Positions 15,802 to 25,743 are shown, numbered from the stretch's first letter. The stretch is 55,603 nt of DNA from Bacillota bacterium (GCA_009711825.1 VEMY01000040.1:1-55603); one strand, 5' to 3'. Numbers and translations: made by a program. Notes: generated by a model from the letters alone, not told the origin.

Positions 15802-17154
15802 CTAGAGAATTAACAAGAATACTCCTACTACAATACCTACGTAAAACAGGTTTACCAGACAATAACCCATTATATCCTTGGCTCCCAGTCCGGCTATACC
15901 CAGGGCAGGTAGTGCCCAAAACGGTTGAATCATGTTGGTCCAGCCATCGCCCCAGGCAATGGCCATTGCTGTTTTGGCTGTATCAACACCCAATTCCACA
16001 GACGCGGGCATCATAATTGGCGCCTGGACTGCCCATTGCCCACCGCCCGATGGTACAAAGAAGTTAACGATTCCAGCGCTTAAGAAGGAGAAAAATGGGA
16101 AGGTAGTTTCATTAGAAATGTTCACGAAGAAGTTTGACATTTGAGCTGCGAGGGACAAACCCTCCGCGTTGGCGCCAGTCATCATTCCCATAATCCCGGC
16201 ATAGAAGGGGAACTGAATGATAATTCCACCTGTTCCTTTGGCGGCAGTAGCTACAGCTGTAAGGAATCTTCTTGGTGTGCCGTGCAAGATAATACCGGCT
16301 GTCAAAAATAAGAAGTTAACGATATTCAAGTTGAGGTCAAAACCGTTATTTGAGAAGTAGTTTACCAGGAAACCTATACCCATTAGTCCGATTATAATTG
16401 AGAGTAAGGGACTGTTCTCCAGTTTTTCTGCCGGAGTCATGTCCTCTCTGGCAACAGCAATTTCTGCTTCATCATCCTCAAGCAGTTTGGGGTCAACGGA
16501 GACTACATTCTCTGCCTTGGGATGCATAGCTTTCATCAAAAACGGCATGGTTACAAGTAAAACGAGGACAGGAACAACTGTAAACACTGCAAAAATTGTT
16601 TGACTGGTTGGTATTACTTCAGTAACTGCACCTAATGTCATTTCTGCCAAATCTGCTGTTGCGGTAGCAACTGTAAGCGGAATAGAGCCAGAGAAACCGG
16701 CATGCCAGATGACAAACCCAGAGTAGCCTGACGCGATCAGTAGCCGGTAATCAACACCTTTAACTTTTTTAGCCAACTCTTTTGCGTAGAGGGCTCCAAT
16801 TACCAAACCGAACCCCCAGTTAATCCAGGACGCAATAAGTGCAACCAATGTGACCGCAAAAATTGCCCATCCGGGGGTCTTGGGAATACTAGCCAACCCT
16901 CTCAATCCACGCTTTACTACCGGCGCCTGGGCTAGAGTGTGACCTGTGACCAGTACCAGGGCCATCTGCATGGCAAAGGCCAACAGGCTCCAAAAGCCGT
17001 CGCTCCAGTGACTGATCATATCCACCGGAGTTTGCCCGGTGGAAAGAACTCCCATAGCAAAAACAATGATTGTCAGCATTACAGCAAAGAGAAAGGGGTC
17101 CGGCAGATACTTCTGCACCAAAGCTACACAGGCATTGGTAAACTTTCTAAACAT
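15802..17154 (-). CDS. atoE: AtoE-type short-chain fatty acid transporter
   Basis: Membrane carrier of about 450 aa with roughly 12 helices, of the AtoE family that imports acetoacetate and short-chain fatty acids such as butyrate. Family motifs include QKYLPDPFLFAVMLT, SWINWGFGLVIGALYAKELAKK, WHAGFSGSIPL and FFVPSGGGQWAVQAPIM. ATG 17154 follows AAAGGAGGA; upstream TTG codons are less likely. Last gene of the sigma-54-controlled operon. Confidence 0.95.
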   Translation of the reverse strand: MFRKFTNACVALVQKYLPDPFLFAVMLTIIVFAMGVLSTGQTPVDMISHWSDGFWSLLAFAMQMALVLVTGHTLAQAPVVKRGLRGLASIPKTPGWAIFAVTLVALIASWINWGFGLVIGALYAKELAKKVKGVDYRLLIASGYSGFVIWHAGFSGSIPLTVATATADLAEMTLGAVTEVIPTSQTIFAVFTVVPVLVLLVTMPFLMKAMHPKAENVVSVDPKLLEDDEAEIAVAREDMTPAEKLENSPLLSIIIGLMGIGFLVNYFSNNGFDLNLNIVNFLFLTAGIILHGTPRRFLTAVATAAKGTGGIIIQFPFYAGIMGMMTGANAEGLSLAAQMSNFFVNISNETTFPFFSFLSAGIVNFFVPSGGGQWAVQAPIMMPASVELGVDTAKTAMAIAWGDGWTNMIQPFWALPALGIAGLGAKDIMGYCLVNLFYVGIVVGVFLLIL

Positions 17155-17213
17155 CAACAATTCCTCCTTTAAGTATTGCTTATTTTCAGGGCTTGTCCCT
17201 AAAAACCATCAAA

Positions 17214-17873
17214 TTAGATTTTCATGCTTTTTACATTATCGGGGATAATCAGTTTGGCCTCTGTGTTCGACACAACATCTTCAATTGTCGCTTCGGGGCC
17301 CAGTTCTTTTAATAATAGACCGCGCTCTGTCACTTCAATAACAGCTTGTTCGGTAATAATTAAGTTCACTTCATTGGCTGCTGTCAGGGGAAGATTACAC
17401 TCCCTAAGAATTTTATGCTTTCCTTTGGCAGTGTGCTCCATGGCGACAATTACCTTCTTGGCGCCAACCACTAAGTCCATTGCTCCCCCCATGCCGGGAA
17501 CGAGTTTGCCGGGAATCATCCAGTTAGCAAGATTACCTTTTTCATCAACCTGGAGCGCACCCAGGACAGTAACGTCTACATGCCCGCCCCTGATGATTGT
17601 AAAGGATGTAGCGCTATCAAAGAATGCTCCACCTTTATTGATTGAGGACGGCCTTCCTCCGGCGTCGGTCAAATCCATGTCGCAATTATCCGGGTCAGGC
17701 GCGGGCCCCAAACCAACAAAGCCATTTTCTGACTGAAATAGAACATCTATTTCTGGTGGCACATAGTTTGCCACCAGTGTAGGTAGTCCAATCCCCAAGT
17801 TGACGATATCGCCATCATGCAGTTCCTGTGCAACCCGTTTCGCGATTACCTCCCTGATTCTGGCCTTATCCAT
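17214..17873 (-). CDS. atoA: 3-oxoacid/butyrate-acetoacetate CoA-transferase subunit B
   Basis: Beta subunit (219 aa) of a type I CoA-transferase that moves CoA between acetyl- or butyryl-CoA and acetoacetate. The catalytic glutamate is E49 in the SENG motif, followed by GFVGLGP; GGHVDVTVLGALQVDEKGN is also typical. It starts one base into the stop region of subunit A, the usual arrangement for stoichiometric subunits. CtfB and ScoB are equivalent names. Confidence 0.95.
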   Translation of the reverse strand: MDKARIREVIAKRVAQELHDGDIVNLGIGLPTLVANYVPPEIDVLFQSENGFVGLGPAPDPDNCDMDLTDAGGRPSSINKGGAFFDSATSFTIIRGGHVDVTVLGALQVDEKGNLANWMIPGKLVPGMGGAMDLVVGAKKVIVAMEHTAKGKHKILRECNLPLTAANEVNLIITEQAVIEVTERGLLLKELGPEATIEDVVSNTEAKLIIPDNVKSMKI

Positions 17874-18526
17874 TAGTTCACACCTCCCACAATATAATCA
17901 ACAAACAAGCCAGGTGTCATAACGTCATTTGGAGCGATTTCTCCGACCTCAACAATTTCCCTTGCTTCAACGATAACAATGTCAGCAGCTGTGGCCATTA
18001 TTGGGTTAAAATTCCTCGCCGACTTTTGGTAATAGATATTGCCTTTCTTATCTACCTTCGCGCCTGCAATTAGGGCAATATCAGCTTTCAACGGCAATTC
18101 CAGCAAATATGCTGTATCGCCGATAGTCAACTTTTCTTTCCCTTCCTCCACTACCGTTCCCAAGCCTGTGGGAGTGAGAAAGCCTCCCAAGCCAGCACCG
18201 GCACAGCGAATTCGTTCAACCAATGTTCCCTGTGGAACCAGCTCAACTTCGGTCTCTCCCGCATTCATCTGTCTGCCTGTTTCCGGGTTAGTGCCGATAT
18301 GCGAAGTAATTACCTTACATATCTGTTTGTTGGCAATTAACCGGCCCAAACCATACTCGGTTGTCGATGTGTCATTACATATCACAGTCAAGTCGCCCGT
18401 GCCCTGTTCAGTCAATTTGTCAATCAAGCCATGGGGACTGCCACAGCCCATGAAACCACCAATCATCACAGTGGCGCTCTGTTTGACCAGTTTCACTGCT
18501 TGCTCAGCTGAAATTATTTTTGCCAT
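17873..18526 (-). CDS. atoD: 3-oxoacid/butyrate-acetoacetate CoA-transferase subunit A
   Basis: Alpha subunit (217 aa) of the same CoA-transferase. It has the CoA-binding glycine-rich GGFMGCGSP, the NDTSTTEYGLGRL segment and the C-terminal FVDYIVGG. An ATG at 18541 overlaps the GGAGGTG ribosome binding site, so the ATG at 18526 (MAKIIS) is the start. It directly follows the thiolase gene. Confidence 0.95.
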   Translation of the reverse strand: MAKIISAEQAVKLVKQSATVMIGGFMGCGSPHGLIDKLTEQGTGDLTVICNDTSTTEYGLGRLIANKQICKVITSHIGTNPETGRQMNAGETEVELVPQGTLVERIRCAGAGLGGFLTPTGLGTVVEEGKEKLTIGDTAYLLELPLKADIALIAGAKVDKKGNIYYQKSARNFNPIMATAADIVIVEAREIVEVGEIAPNDVMTPGLFVDYIVGGVN

Positions 18527-18540
18527 CTCTACCACCTCCA

Positions 18541-19722
18541 TTATTGCCTTTCAACTACTAGTGCCACGCCTTGTCCGCCACCGATACATAACGTAGCTAA
18601 ACCATTTTTACTGTTCCTTTTTTGCATTTCGTAGATAAGCGTAATCAATATTCTGGCGCCGGAAGCGCCAATCGGATGCCCCAGCGCAATTGCTCCACCA
18701 TTTACATTCACCTTATCCGGATCAAGGTGCAAATCCCGCACAACTGCCAGGGATTGAGCGGCAAAAGCTTCATTGGCCTCAACAAGATCGATATCCTCCA
18801 CGGTCAACCCAGCTTTGGCAAGCGCTTTTTTGCTGGCGGGAACCGGCGCGTAGCCCATAATTTTAGGATCCAGGGCTGCCGACGCGTAAGATTTAATTGT
18901 TGCCAGCGGTGTCAAGCCTAATTCGTTGGCTTTTTCCCGGCTCATTATCACCAGAGCAGCTGCGCCGTCATTAATCCCCGAAGCATTGCCAGCGGTAACA
19001 GTGCCATTCTTTTTAAATGCCGGCTTCAGTCTGGCTAACTTTTCGATTGTCAGTCCATGCTTTGGGTACTCATCGGTGTCAACCACAAGTGGTTCTCCCT
19101 TACGCTGCGGGATTTCAACAGGAACAATTTCAGCGTCAAACTTGCCGGCCTTTTGTGCCTGCTCCGCCTTCTGTTGGCTGTACAATGCGAATTGATCTTG
19201 CTCTTCCCGGGTCAGGTTCCATTGCTCAGCGATATTTTCAGCGGTTACTCCCATGTGGATATCATTAAATACATCCATCAAGCCATCAACCAGCATACTA
19301 TCCACTAGCTGGCTGTTTCCCATCCGCTGTCCCCAGCGGGCTTTGGGCAACAGGTACGGAGCATTACTCATGCTCTCGAGGCCGCCGGCCAGAACAACAT
19401 CAGCGTCACCCAACATAATAAATTGTGCTGCCATGCTCACCGCCCGGAGTCCAGAGCCACACAGCTTATTTAGGGTTAAAGAAGGGACTGTGTCAGGAAT
19501 TCCACAGCCGATAGCCACCTGCCGAGCCGGATTTTGTCCGAGACCGGCTGAAAGGATATTGCCCATTATTACTTCGTCGACCGCGTCTGGAGCTAACCCG
19601 GCCCTGTTTATCGCTTCTTTTCCGGCGATTACACCTAATTCAACTGCAGATAGACCGGATAGACTACCGCCAAAGTTTCCAATCGGTGTCCGGGCTGCAC
19701 CAACAATTACCACTTCCCGCAT
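18541..19722 (-). CDS. atoB: Acetyl-CoA C-acetyltransferase (thiolase)
   Basis: Biosynthetic/degradative thiolase (393 aa) interconverting acetoacetyl-CoA and two acetyl-CoA. Acyl-accepting C88 lies in NKLCGSG, the catalytic histidine in GHPIGASG (about residue 350) and the second cysteine in CIGGGQG (about 380). GGGAGG precedes ATG 19722. With the CoA-transferase and AtoE it forms a route for uptake, activation and cleavage of acetoacetate (or butyrate after oxidation elsewhere). First gene of the operon. Confidence 0.96.
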   Translation of the reverse strand: MREVVIVGAARTPIGNFGGSLSGLSAVELGVIAGKEAINRAGLAPDAVDEVIMGNILSAGLGQNPARQVAIGCGIPDTVPSLTLNKLCGSGLRAVSMAAQFIMLGDADVVLAGGLESMSNAPYLLPKARWGQRMGNSQLVDSMLVDGLMDVFNDIHMGVTAENIAEQWNLTREEQDQFALYSQQKAEQAQKAGKFDAEIVPVEIPQRKGEPLVVDTDEYPKHGLTIEKLARLKPAFKKNGTVTAGNASGINDGAAALVIMSREKANELGLTPLATIKSYASAALDPKIMGYAPVPASKKALAKAGLTVEDIDLVEANEAFAAQSLAVVRDLHLDPDKVNVNGGAIALGHPIGASGARILITLIYEMQKRNSKNGLATLCIGGGQGVALVVERQ

Positions 19723-19761
19723 ATCTATTACCTCCCGTGATTTGATTGCACATTAGTATTT

Positions 19762-19777
19762 TGCAAATTGCGTGCCA
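19762..19777 (-). promoter_or_regulatory. Sigma-54 (-24/-12) promoter of the thiolase operon
   Basis: The minus strand reads TGGCAC, five bases, then TTGCA, a full match to the sigma-54 consensus, including GG at -24 and GC at -12. It lies about 40 bp upstream of the thiolase start codon. Confidence 0.93.
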
Positions 19778-19856
19778 GACAAATAAGGTGAGCCATTGGT
19801 GAAAAACACCGATTTTAAAGGGTCTCTGATGCGCACATACATTCAGGAATTTTATT

Positions 19857-19985
19857 GTGTAGCTATTTTGCTACACCGTTGACCACAATTTTATTTGAAC
19901 CGGCAATCCACCATGTATTACCGACCCTGCCGAATGTAGCAATTTGTCTACACTCATCAAGGCCTGTGTAGACAAATTGCTACAC
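19857..19985. promoter_or_regulatory. Three enhancer-like dyads (UAS) for the sigma-54 activator
   Basis: Three 20-bp sites fit GTGTAG-N8-CTACAC: 19857-19876 (perfect), 19934-19953 (first base differs) and 19966-19985 (perfect). The last two are mirror images, forming a 19-bp inverted repeat, with centres 32 bp apart, about three helical turns. They lie about 95-205 bp upstream of the -24/-12 promoter, between it and the activator gene, the standard position for enhancer sites. Confidence 0.85.
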
Positions 19986-20006
19986 AACAAAAAAACGAAC
20001 CGGAAT

Positions 20007-21404
20007 TCACACTTCCAGTTCGTATTTCTCCATCTTTTTGTACAGGGAGGTACGATGAATGCCCAACTTTTGCGCTGCGAGTTTTCGGTTACCGTCCGCT
20101 TCAATAATTGCAGCCCTGATTGCTTGCTTTTCGGCTTCCATCAGTATCTGTTTGAGTGATCTATCGCGCGCGCTTGGTGATGGTTGGTGACTTGCCCGGA
20201 TATAATCCGGCAAGTCTTCGGGAACAATCACTGATTGCGGTGCGAAGTTAATGGCACGTTCTAAAACGTTTTTCAGTTCCCGGATATTGCCTGGCCAGTG
20301 GTAGCTCTTCAACATCTCGATTGTCTCTGGGGCAAGAAGCTTATTGCCCACCGGCATATGAGCAATCAGCTTGCTGACTATATACATGGAAAGCTCATCG
20401 ATGTCCTCTACTCGCTGGCGCAAGGGAGGGATTACCAGCTTTATCACATTCAATCGATAATACAGGTCGCTCCGAAACTGACGATTTTGTACTTGGGCTT
20501 CCAGATCTTCGTTGGTTGCTGAAATAATGCGGGCACTCAACTTGACTGGTTTTGTACCGCCGACCCGCTCAAACTCCCGGGCCTCCAAAACCCGAAGCAA
20601 TTTCGATTGCATCGGCAGGGGCATAGAACCGATTTCATCCAACAGAATAGTGCCATCCGCCGCAAGCTCAAATTTTCCAACTTTACCGCTTTTGCGGGCT
20701 CCTGTGAAGGCGCCTTCCTCATAACCGAATAGCTCAGACTCTAATAACTCTCTAGGAATTGCAGCGCAGTTTAATGTAATAAAATTGCCATGCCTCCGCA
20801 AGCTCTCTTTATGAATCGCATGGGCAAATAACTCCTTGCCCGTCCCACTTTCACCCTGGATTAGCACAGTTGAGTTTGTTTGCGCAACTTTTTTGGCAAT
20901 GCTCTTTAGTTCGAGCATACGTGGGTTTTTACAAATTATATCGTTAAAGGAATATCTGGCTTCATAAATTTTACTCAATTCGCCTTTGTAGCGATCCAGA
21001 GTTTCTTCTAATTTACGTACTTTTGTGGCCAATGATTGAAGCTCGCTGGTATCGCCAAATAGAATCGTGCCAATAGCGCCAATAATAACCCCGTCCCGGA
21101 TAATCGGTATGCGCGAAGTTATCACATTGTGACCATTTATCTCCTGCACCTGGCAGATTTCTTTTTTTCCAGTTTTCACAACGATATGCAATCGCGTATT
21201 CTCAATTACTTCCTGAACCGGCTTACCCAACACATCCTCTTCCGGGACACCAAAAAACTTTTCGTAGTTCCATTTAACTATAATGCCATCCTTATTCACA
21301 AGGACCATACCGTAATAAGCATTGACCAATAGCTCTTCTACCATATCAATGCTAAACTTTAGTTGCTCAAAATTAGCATCATTTTCGATTAGACATTTGG
21401 TCAT
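20007..21404 (-). CDS. Sigma-54-dependent activator with PAS domain
   Basis: Enhancer-binding protein of 465 aa. An N-terminal PAS domain (about residues 15-125) senses an unknown signal; a coiled linker precedes the AAA+ domain with Walker A GESGTGKE, the sigma-54-contacting GAFTGA loop, Walker B ILLDEIG and an arginine-finger region; a Fis-type HTH (LAAQKLGIHRTSLYKKM) ends it. ATG 21404 follows AAGGGGGA; the 12 residues encoded upstream lack a better start. Its position immediately before the operon and the dyads between indicate it activates the thiolase/CoA-transferase/atoE genes, in the manner of AtoC. Confidence 0.95.
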   Translation of the reverse strand: MTKCLIENDANFEQLKFSIDMVEELLVNAYYGMVLVNKDGIIVKWNYEKFFGVPEEDVLGKPVQEVIENTRLHIVVKTGKKEICQVQEINGHNVITSRIPIIRDGVIIGAIGTILFGDTSELQSLATKVRKLEETLDRYKGELSKIYEARYSFNDIICKNPRMLELKSIAKKVAQTNSTVLIQGESGTGKELFAHAIHKESLRRHGNFITLNCAAIPRELLESELFGYEEGAFTGARKSGKVGKFELAADGTILLDEIGSMPLPMQSKLLRVLEAREFERVGGTKPVKLSARIISATNEDLEAQVQNRQFRSDLYYRLNVIKLVIPPLRQRVEDIDELSMYIVSKLIAHMPVGNKLLAPETIEMLKSYHWPGNIRELKNVLERAINFAPQSVIVPEDLPDYIRASHQPSPSARDRSLKQILMEAEKQAIRAAIIEADGNRKLAAQKLGIHRTSLYKKMEKYELEV

Positions 21405-21608
21405 GGAAATCCCCCTTGTTGCGCAACTACTATGTACCATTATACCATTCTTAAGCGTAGTTCTTTTATTTAATAATTTGCCATCGATACAATAATCTTT
21501 CTTTAATCTTTAATAATAGCCAGTTTCCACAAAAAATGCAATACGTTTACTTGGCTGAGATAATCCTCGGTAGTGTTACTCCTTCGCCGTAAGTCAGGAA
21601 CAACAAGC

Positions 21609-21641
21609 AAAAAGGAGAGAACTGCTCTTGCAGCCCCTCCC
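21609..21641 (-). terminator. Terminator after the aminotransferase gene
   Basis: Stem GGAGgGGCTGC-like arm paired with GCAGttCTCTCC over a 4-nt loop, followed by TTTTTGC on the minus strand. Confidence 0.8.
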
Positions 21642-21654
21642 AGATTAAACCACT

Positions 21655-22881
21655 TTACCTGATAATGCCTAGTTTATCGGCTCGCTCAGTCAGGGCTTGC
21701 TTGATTCGCTCCAGGGCATTATAGCAGACCTCATCATCCCAGTAGCAGCCGATGACGATTCGCAGGTGGCCATGGCCCTGTTTGCCATAAGGCTTGCCGT
21801 CATTGCAGGCCACCTTCGCTTCTTTAATTAAGTACTGCATAATTTCGGTGGAGTCCCCCAGCTTTGAGATATTGGGCCAACATAAAAACCCCGATTCTGG
21901 CATCAGCATCGACACACCCGGTATCGAGTTGAACAGCTGAAACGCATATTTACGCCGGTCATCGTGTTTTCGATTGTATTCCTGAACAAATGACGAATCC
22001 TCAAAGGCAGCAATCGCCGCCAGCTGGGACATTGTGTTTGTGGCGCCGAGAACGTTGACAGCGCCGCCATAGAGCACATCCATAATTTCATCAGCGGCAA
22101 CGATATATCCCACCCGGAAGCCACTGAGTCCCATCCCCTTGGAGATGGAGAAGACCGTCAGCGTGCGTTCCCACATTCCTGGCAACGTCGCCATGTTCAC
22201 CAACTCTCGGCCGTCAAAAATCGTACTCTCGAAGGCCTGATCTACGACACAGATCAAATCGTTTTCAACAATGAAGGATGCGAGCTTTTCCAGGGACTCG
22301 CGCTTAAACACTGTGGTCGTCGGATTGTTGGGATTGGTGAGCAGGACCATTTTCGTTTTTGATGTCAGCCGCTTTTTAAACTCCACGACATCGATATCAA
22401 AATTGTTTTTCTCATAGATCGGCACCGGTACGGTAATGCCGCCCAAGAGTTCCGCGTTGAGAAAGTTAGATGGATAGCTGGGATCGAGAACCATCACTTC
22501 ATCGCCAGGATTTATAAAGGGCATCATTGCGTAAAGAAGTCCGGAATCGGAGCCCGGCGTTATGATAATATTCCGCTGGGCCTCCACTGTCATGCCGTTT
22601 TCCCGAGCCAGCTTCTTTGCGATCTCCCGCTTTAAATCGGGATTGCCAATTGGCATCGTGTAATGGGCTGGAAACCCGCTCTTGAGTGCCTCGGTGGCTG
22701 CCTTGAGCACGTGGGGTGGAATCGCCGGGTCCGGGAAAAAGGGGTCGGCCCATCCCATCAGGGCCACCCCTTGCTTAGCCAGATCGGTATAGGCGCTGCC
22801 CACATCAGCTTTGGTTACCTCAGAGAATAGTCCACCTTCGAGTCTTTGAAAGTTTGGTCGCATCTTGCTCTTGATGTCCAT
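21655..22881 (-). CDS. Class I/II pyridoxal-phosphate aminotransferase
   Basis: Fold-type I aminotransferase of 408 aa. Family motifs: TPGSDSGLLYA (PLP phosphate loop), LLTNPNNPTTTV, VVDQAFESTIF (aspartate to PLP nitrogen), Schiff-base lysine in FSISKGMGLSGFRVGY and the C-terminal substrate arginine in HLRIVIG. Its N-terminus and glycine-rich patterns resemble aspartate/alanine-type enzymes, but the donor cannot be fixed. GGAGGG precedes ATG 22881. Separated from the iron transporter by a hairpin, so probably an independent transcript or read-through product. Confidence 0.9.
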   Translation of the reverse strand: MDIKSKMRPNFQRLEGGLFSEVTKADVGSAYTDLAKQGVALMGWADPFFPDPAIPPHVLKAATEALKSGFPAHYTMPIGNPDLKREIAKKLARENGMTVEAQRNIIITPGSDSGLLYAMMPFINPGDEVMVLDPSYPSNFLNAELLGGITVPVPIYEKNNFDIDVVEFKKRLTSKTKMVLLTNPNNPTTTVFKRESLEKLASFIVENDLICVVDQAFESTIFDGRELVNMATLPGMWERTLTVFSISKGMGLSGFRVGYIVAADEIMDVLYGGAVNVLGATNTMSQLAAIAAFEDSSFVQEYNRKHDDRRKYAFQLFNSIPGVSMLMPESGFLCWPNISKLGDSTEIMQYLIKEAKVACNDGKPYGKQGHGHLRIVIGCYWDDEVCYNALERIKQALTERADKLGIIR

Positions 22882-22901
22882 TCATATCCCTCCAATTATA
22901 A

Positions 22902-22926
22902 AGAGGGAAGGCACAGAGCCTTCCCA
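22902..22926 (-). terminator. Hairpin between iron transporter operon and aminotransferase gene
   Basis: Perfect stem GGGAAGGC / GCCTTCCC with a 5-nt loop, followed on the minus strand by TCTTTATAATT. A moderate terminator; it lies about 20 bp before the aminotransferase start, so partial read-through is possible. Confidence 0.65.
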
Positions 22927-22983
22927 ATATAACACTTAAATGCAGGTCTTTACTTGTATTCGCCAATCCAGTCTGATTTCCCT

Positions 22984-24039
22984 TTAATCACGCCTCAGGA
23001 CGGCCACAAAATTGGGTAACACAGTAAAACTCAGCTTGTCCCCAACCTTGCACATTTCCTCAGGATGGACGTGCACCAAAAGGTCCTTAGTCTTTCCACC
23101 CGCAAGGGGCACCTCGAGAACGGCATCGATAGACTCCCCAGTATAGGTGTATTCCTTCATAATTCCCTGAATCTGACCATCGTCAGCCAGCTCGAGGCTG
23201 TCAGGGCGGACTGAGATGTATACTTTTTCCCCCGGCCTCAGGTCATGGGTATGGGTGCAGGGCAAAATGCCCAGTTCGGTATCCACCGACTGCCCGTCGT
23301 GGCCAATTCTACCTTTGAGAATATTCGTGTTGCCGACAAAGGTGGCAACAAACTTGTTCGCCGGGAATTGATAAATTCCCCGGGGCGAACCATTTTGCTG
23401 GATTACACCATCCCGCATCACCACAACCCGGTCGGAGATTGCCAGGGCGTCTTTTTGATCGTGGGAGACAAACACCGCGGTAGTCCCCGCCTCCTTGACG
23501 ATCCGCTTTATTTCCATACGCATCTGCGTCCGCAAATCTGCGTCTAAATTGCTAAAGGGCTCGTCTAAAAGTACCACCACCGGCCGTCGGGCCAGCGCCC
23601 GGGCCAGAGCCACCCGCTGTTGCTGACCACCGGAAAGCTCATGGGGAAAGCGGTTATCAAATCCGCCCAGGTTTACAAGCTCCAGGACCTCCCGAACCCG
23701 CGCTGTCCGGTCTTTGCCCTTGTAACCAAAGGCGATATTGTTGAACACGTTCAGATGGGGAAAGAGGGCGTAATCCTGAAATACCATGCCAACGCCGCGT
23801 TTTTCCGGTGGAATTGACGTGCGCTCATTGCTGACGACTTTGCCGGCCAGGGAAATCTGGCCGGAGTCAGCCCACTCAAAACCGGCAATCAGACGCAAAG
23901 TCGTTGACTTGCCACAACCGCTGGGGCCCAGCAAAGTCACGATTGAGCCTTTCTCAACTGCCAGGTTTATATCCTTAACCGCCGGCGCCGAAGCACCCCG
24001 GTAGGTTTTAGTTACCGATTTCAATTCAATATCATACAT
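22984..24039 (-). CDS. fbpC: Iron(III) ABC transporter ATP-binding protein (FbpC-type)
   Basis: ATPase of about 351 aa with Walker A GPSGCGKS, Q-loop VFQDYALFPHL, signature LSGGQQQR, Walker B VVLLDEPFSNLD and H-loop VSHDQ, plus a C-terminal TOBE-like domain (about 240-350). It energises uptake with the permease and binding protein upstream. ATG 24039 is 5 nt after AGGGGTGA; GTG 24048 is the alternative. The YdcT/PotA-like C-terminus cannot alone separate iron from polyamine transport; the Fur box and binding protein favour iron. Confidence 0.93.
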   Translation of the reverse strand: MYDIELKSVTKTYRGASAPAVKDINLAVEKGSIVTLLGPSGCGKSTTLRLIAGFEWADSGQISLAGKVVSNERTSIPPEKRGVGMVFQDYALFPHLNVFNNIAFGYKGKDRTARVREVLELVNLGGFDNRFPHELSGGQQQRVALARALARRPVVVLLDEPFSNLDADLRTQMRMEIKRIVKEAGTTAVFVSHDQKDALAISDRVVVMRDGVIQQNGSPRGIYQFPANKFVATFVGNTNILKGRIGHDGQSVDTELGILPCTHTHDLRPGEKVYISVRPDSLELADDGQIQGIMKEYTYTGESIDAVLEVPLAGGKTKDLLVHVHPEEMCKVGDKLSFTVLPNFVAVLRRD

Positions 24040-24050
24040 AGCACTCACCC

Positions 24051-25718
24051 CTAATATTTGCTCAGCATATAGCGCAACGGGATTATTGATACCAGGATAA
24101 TCAGCAGAGCAGCCGGAGCCGCCAAATGGTAAATGGCCTCCGATGCCTCGCTATAGATGCGTATCGCCAGAGTGTCAAAGCCAGGCGGGCGCAGAACCAA
24201 GGTCGCTGGCAGCTCCTTGATTGCGCTGACAAACACCAGCGCTCCACCGGCCAGCACTCCTGGCAGCATATTGGGGAGCACCACCTTGAACATCACCTTC
24301 CAGGGCGGACAACCCAAGCTACGAGCAGCTTCGTCAATCCGCGGAGAGACAAGGCTCAATGACGCTTCCCCCGCCTGCATTGCCTGGGGTAAAAAGCGGA
24401 CGACAAAAGCCAGGGCCACAAGCCAAAACGTGCCGTAGAGGAAGGGCAAATGGTTGTTAAAGATAAATACGAAGCCCAAAGCCACAATCACACCGGGCAG
24501 GGCGTAACCGGCATAGGCGAGTCGGTCGATGGCAGCGGAAATAACCGAGCGATATCTGGTCTTGAGGTAAATAACCGGAATCGACAACGCCATACAGAGC
24601 AGAGCCGCTATCCCGGAAACCTGCAAACTGTTTAGCGCAAAGCCAAAGAATCTGCTGTCCAGCGCACCCATCCGAATCCCAATATTGGACCAGTAGACGA
24701 GAACAGAGATTGGCAGCAATACCGACAGCATAAATACCAGGCCGACAAAAACCACTGCCAGCGGCTTCCACTTGCCCAGGGGCAGAATCAGCGGTGCCCG
24801 ATAGCTGTTCCCGGTCTGGTAGTACTTGCTCTTACGCCTGGTGTAGGACTCCAGCCAGAGTATGAGCACGGTGATTACCACCAGGACAAGACTGAGCACC
24901 GCGGCAGCGGCGGTGTCCATGCCCGCCCGCTGGTAATAAATTGCCGCCGTAAAAGTTACATAGCGCAACATGGCAATGGCGCCAAAATCCGAGAGCACAT
25001 AGAGGGCGACGAGAATCGCCCCGGCGCCGATGGCGGGACGTAGGAAAGGCAGGCTCACCTTCCAGAACACTTGCCAGCTGTTGGCGCCCTGGGAGCGGGC
25101 GGCCTCCTCAAAGTTCCTGTTCATCTTGCGCAGTGAAGCGCTGGCAATCAGATAGACGTAAGGATAGGTAAACATGGTCAGGACGAAAAACACACCCCAA
25201 AATGAGTATATATCCAGGGGATAATCTCCAAGTAAACTTAAACGCGCCTGCCAGAGATCCCGGGCCCAACCACTGCGGCCAAAGACAATAATGTACGTGA
25301 CCGCGCCGACATAGGGCGGGATTACCAGCGGCAATGCCAAAAGCCACCGCCACAGCCTGCGCCCGGGAATATCCGAACGGGTGACTAGCCAAGCTAGAGC
25401 CACGCCAAGAATAACAGCCGCCACAGTCACTGCCACAGTCAGCGACATGGTGTTCCAGAGCAACTGAGGTATTCTTTGATCCAGTAGCCGCAGCCAGTTA
25501 TCGGCACCGGCAAAGATGGAGCGCCAGATCACATAGACAATTGGAATCGCCATGAATAGAGCCACTGCTAAACCGATCAACAGCAAAATCGACCCTGGGG
25601 GATTATCCTGCCAAAGCTTAAACCACTTTTTCCGCAGGTAAAAGAAGCCAGCCGGGGCGAACCCTGATGCGGCCCCGGCTGTTTCAGTTTTGTTTGTATT
25701 TGTGTTGGTGTGTTTCAT
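24051..25718 (-). CDS. fbpB: Iron(III) ABC transporter permease (FbpB-type, fused double domain)
   Basis: A 555-aa permease containing two binding-protein-dependent inner-membrane domains in tandem, about 12 helices in total. EAA-type loops are visible in both halves: EEAARSQGANSWQVFWKVSLP and EAARSLGCPPWKVMFKVVLP. This fused layout is typical of FbpB/SfuB/CysTW-like ferric iron systems. AGGAG lies before ATG 25718; a short gap links it to the ATPase gene. Confidence 0.94.
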   Translation of the reverse strand: MKHTNTNTNKTETAGAASGFAPAGFFYLRKKWFKLWQDNPPGSILLLIGLAVALFMAIPIVYVIWRSIFAGADNWLRLLDQRIPQLLWNTMSLTVAVTVAAVILGVALAWLVTRSDIPGRRLWRWLLALPLVIPPYVGAVTYIIVFGRSGWARDLWQARLSLLGDYPLDIYSFWGVFFVLTMFTYPYVYLIASASLRKMNRNFEEAARSQGANSWQVFWKVSLPFLRPAIGAGAILVALYVLSDFGAIAMLRYVTFTAAIYYQRAGMDTAAAAVLSLVLVVITVLILWLESYTRRKSKYYQTGNSYRAPLILPLGKWKPLAVVFVGLVFMLSVLLPISVLVYWSNIGIRMGALDSRFFGFALNSLQVSGIAALLCMALSIPVIYLKTRYRSVISAAIDRLAYAGYALPGVIVALGFVFIFNNHLPFLYGTFWLVALAFVVRFLPQAMQAGEASLSLVSPRIDEAARSLGCPPWKVMFKVVLPNMLPGVLAGGALVFVSAIKELPATLVLRPPGFDTLAIRIYSEASEAIYHLAAPAALLIILVSIIPLRYMLSKY

Positions 25719-25743
25719 CTGACCAACTCCTAGACTGCCGTTA

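Noticed and set aside
19935-19984. 19-bp inverted repeat as a terminator for the activator gene
   Set aside because: No T tract follows on either strand, the loop is short of typical position, and each arm is itself a dyad matching a third site, which fits enhancer sites better.
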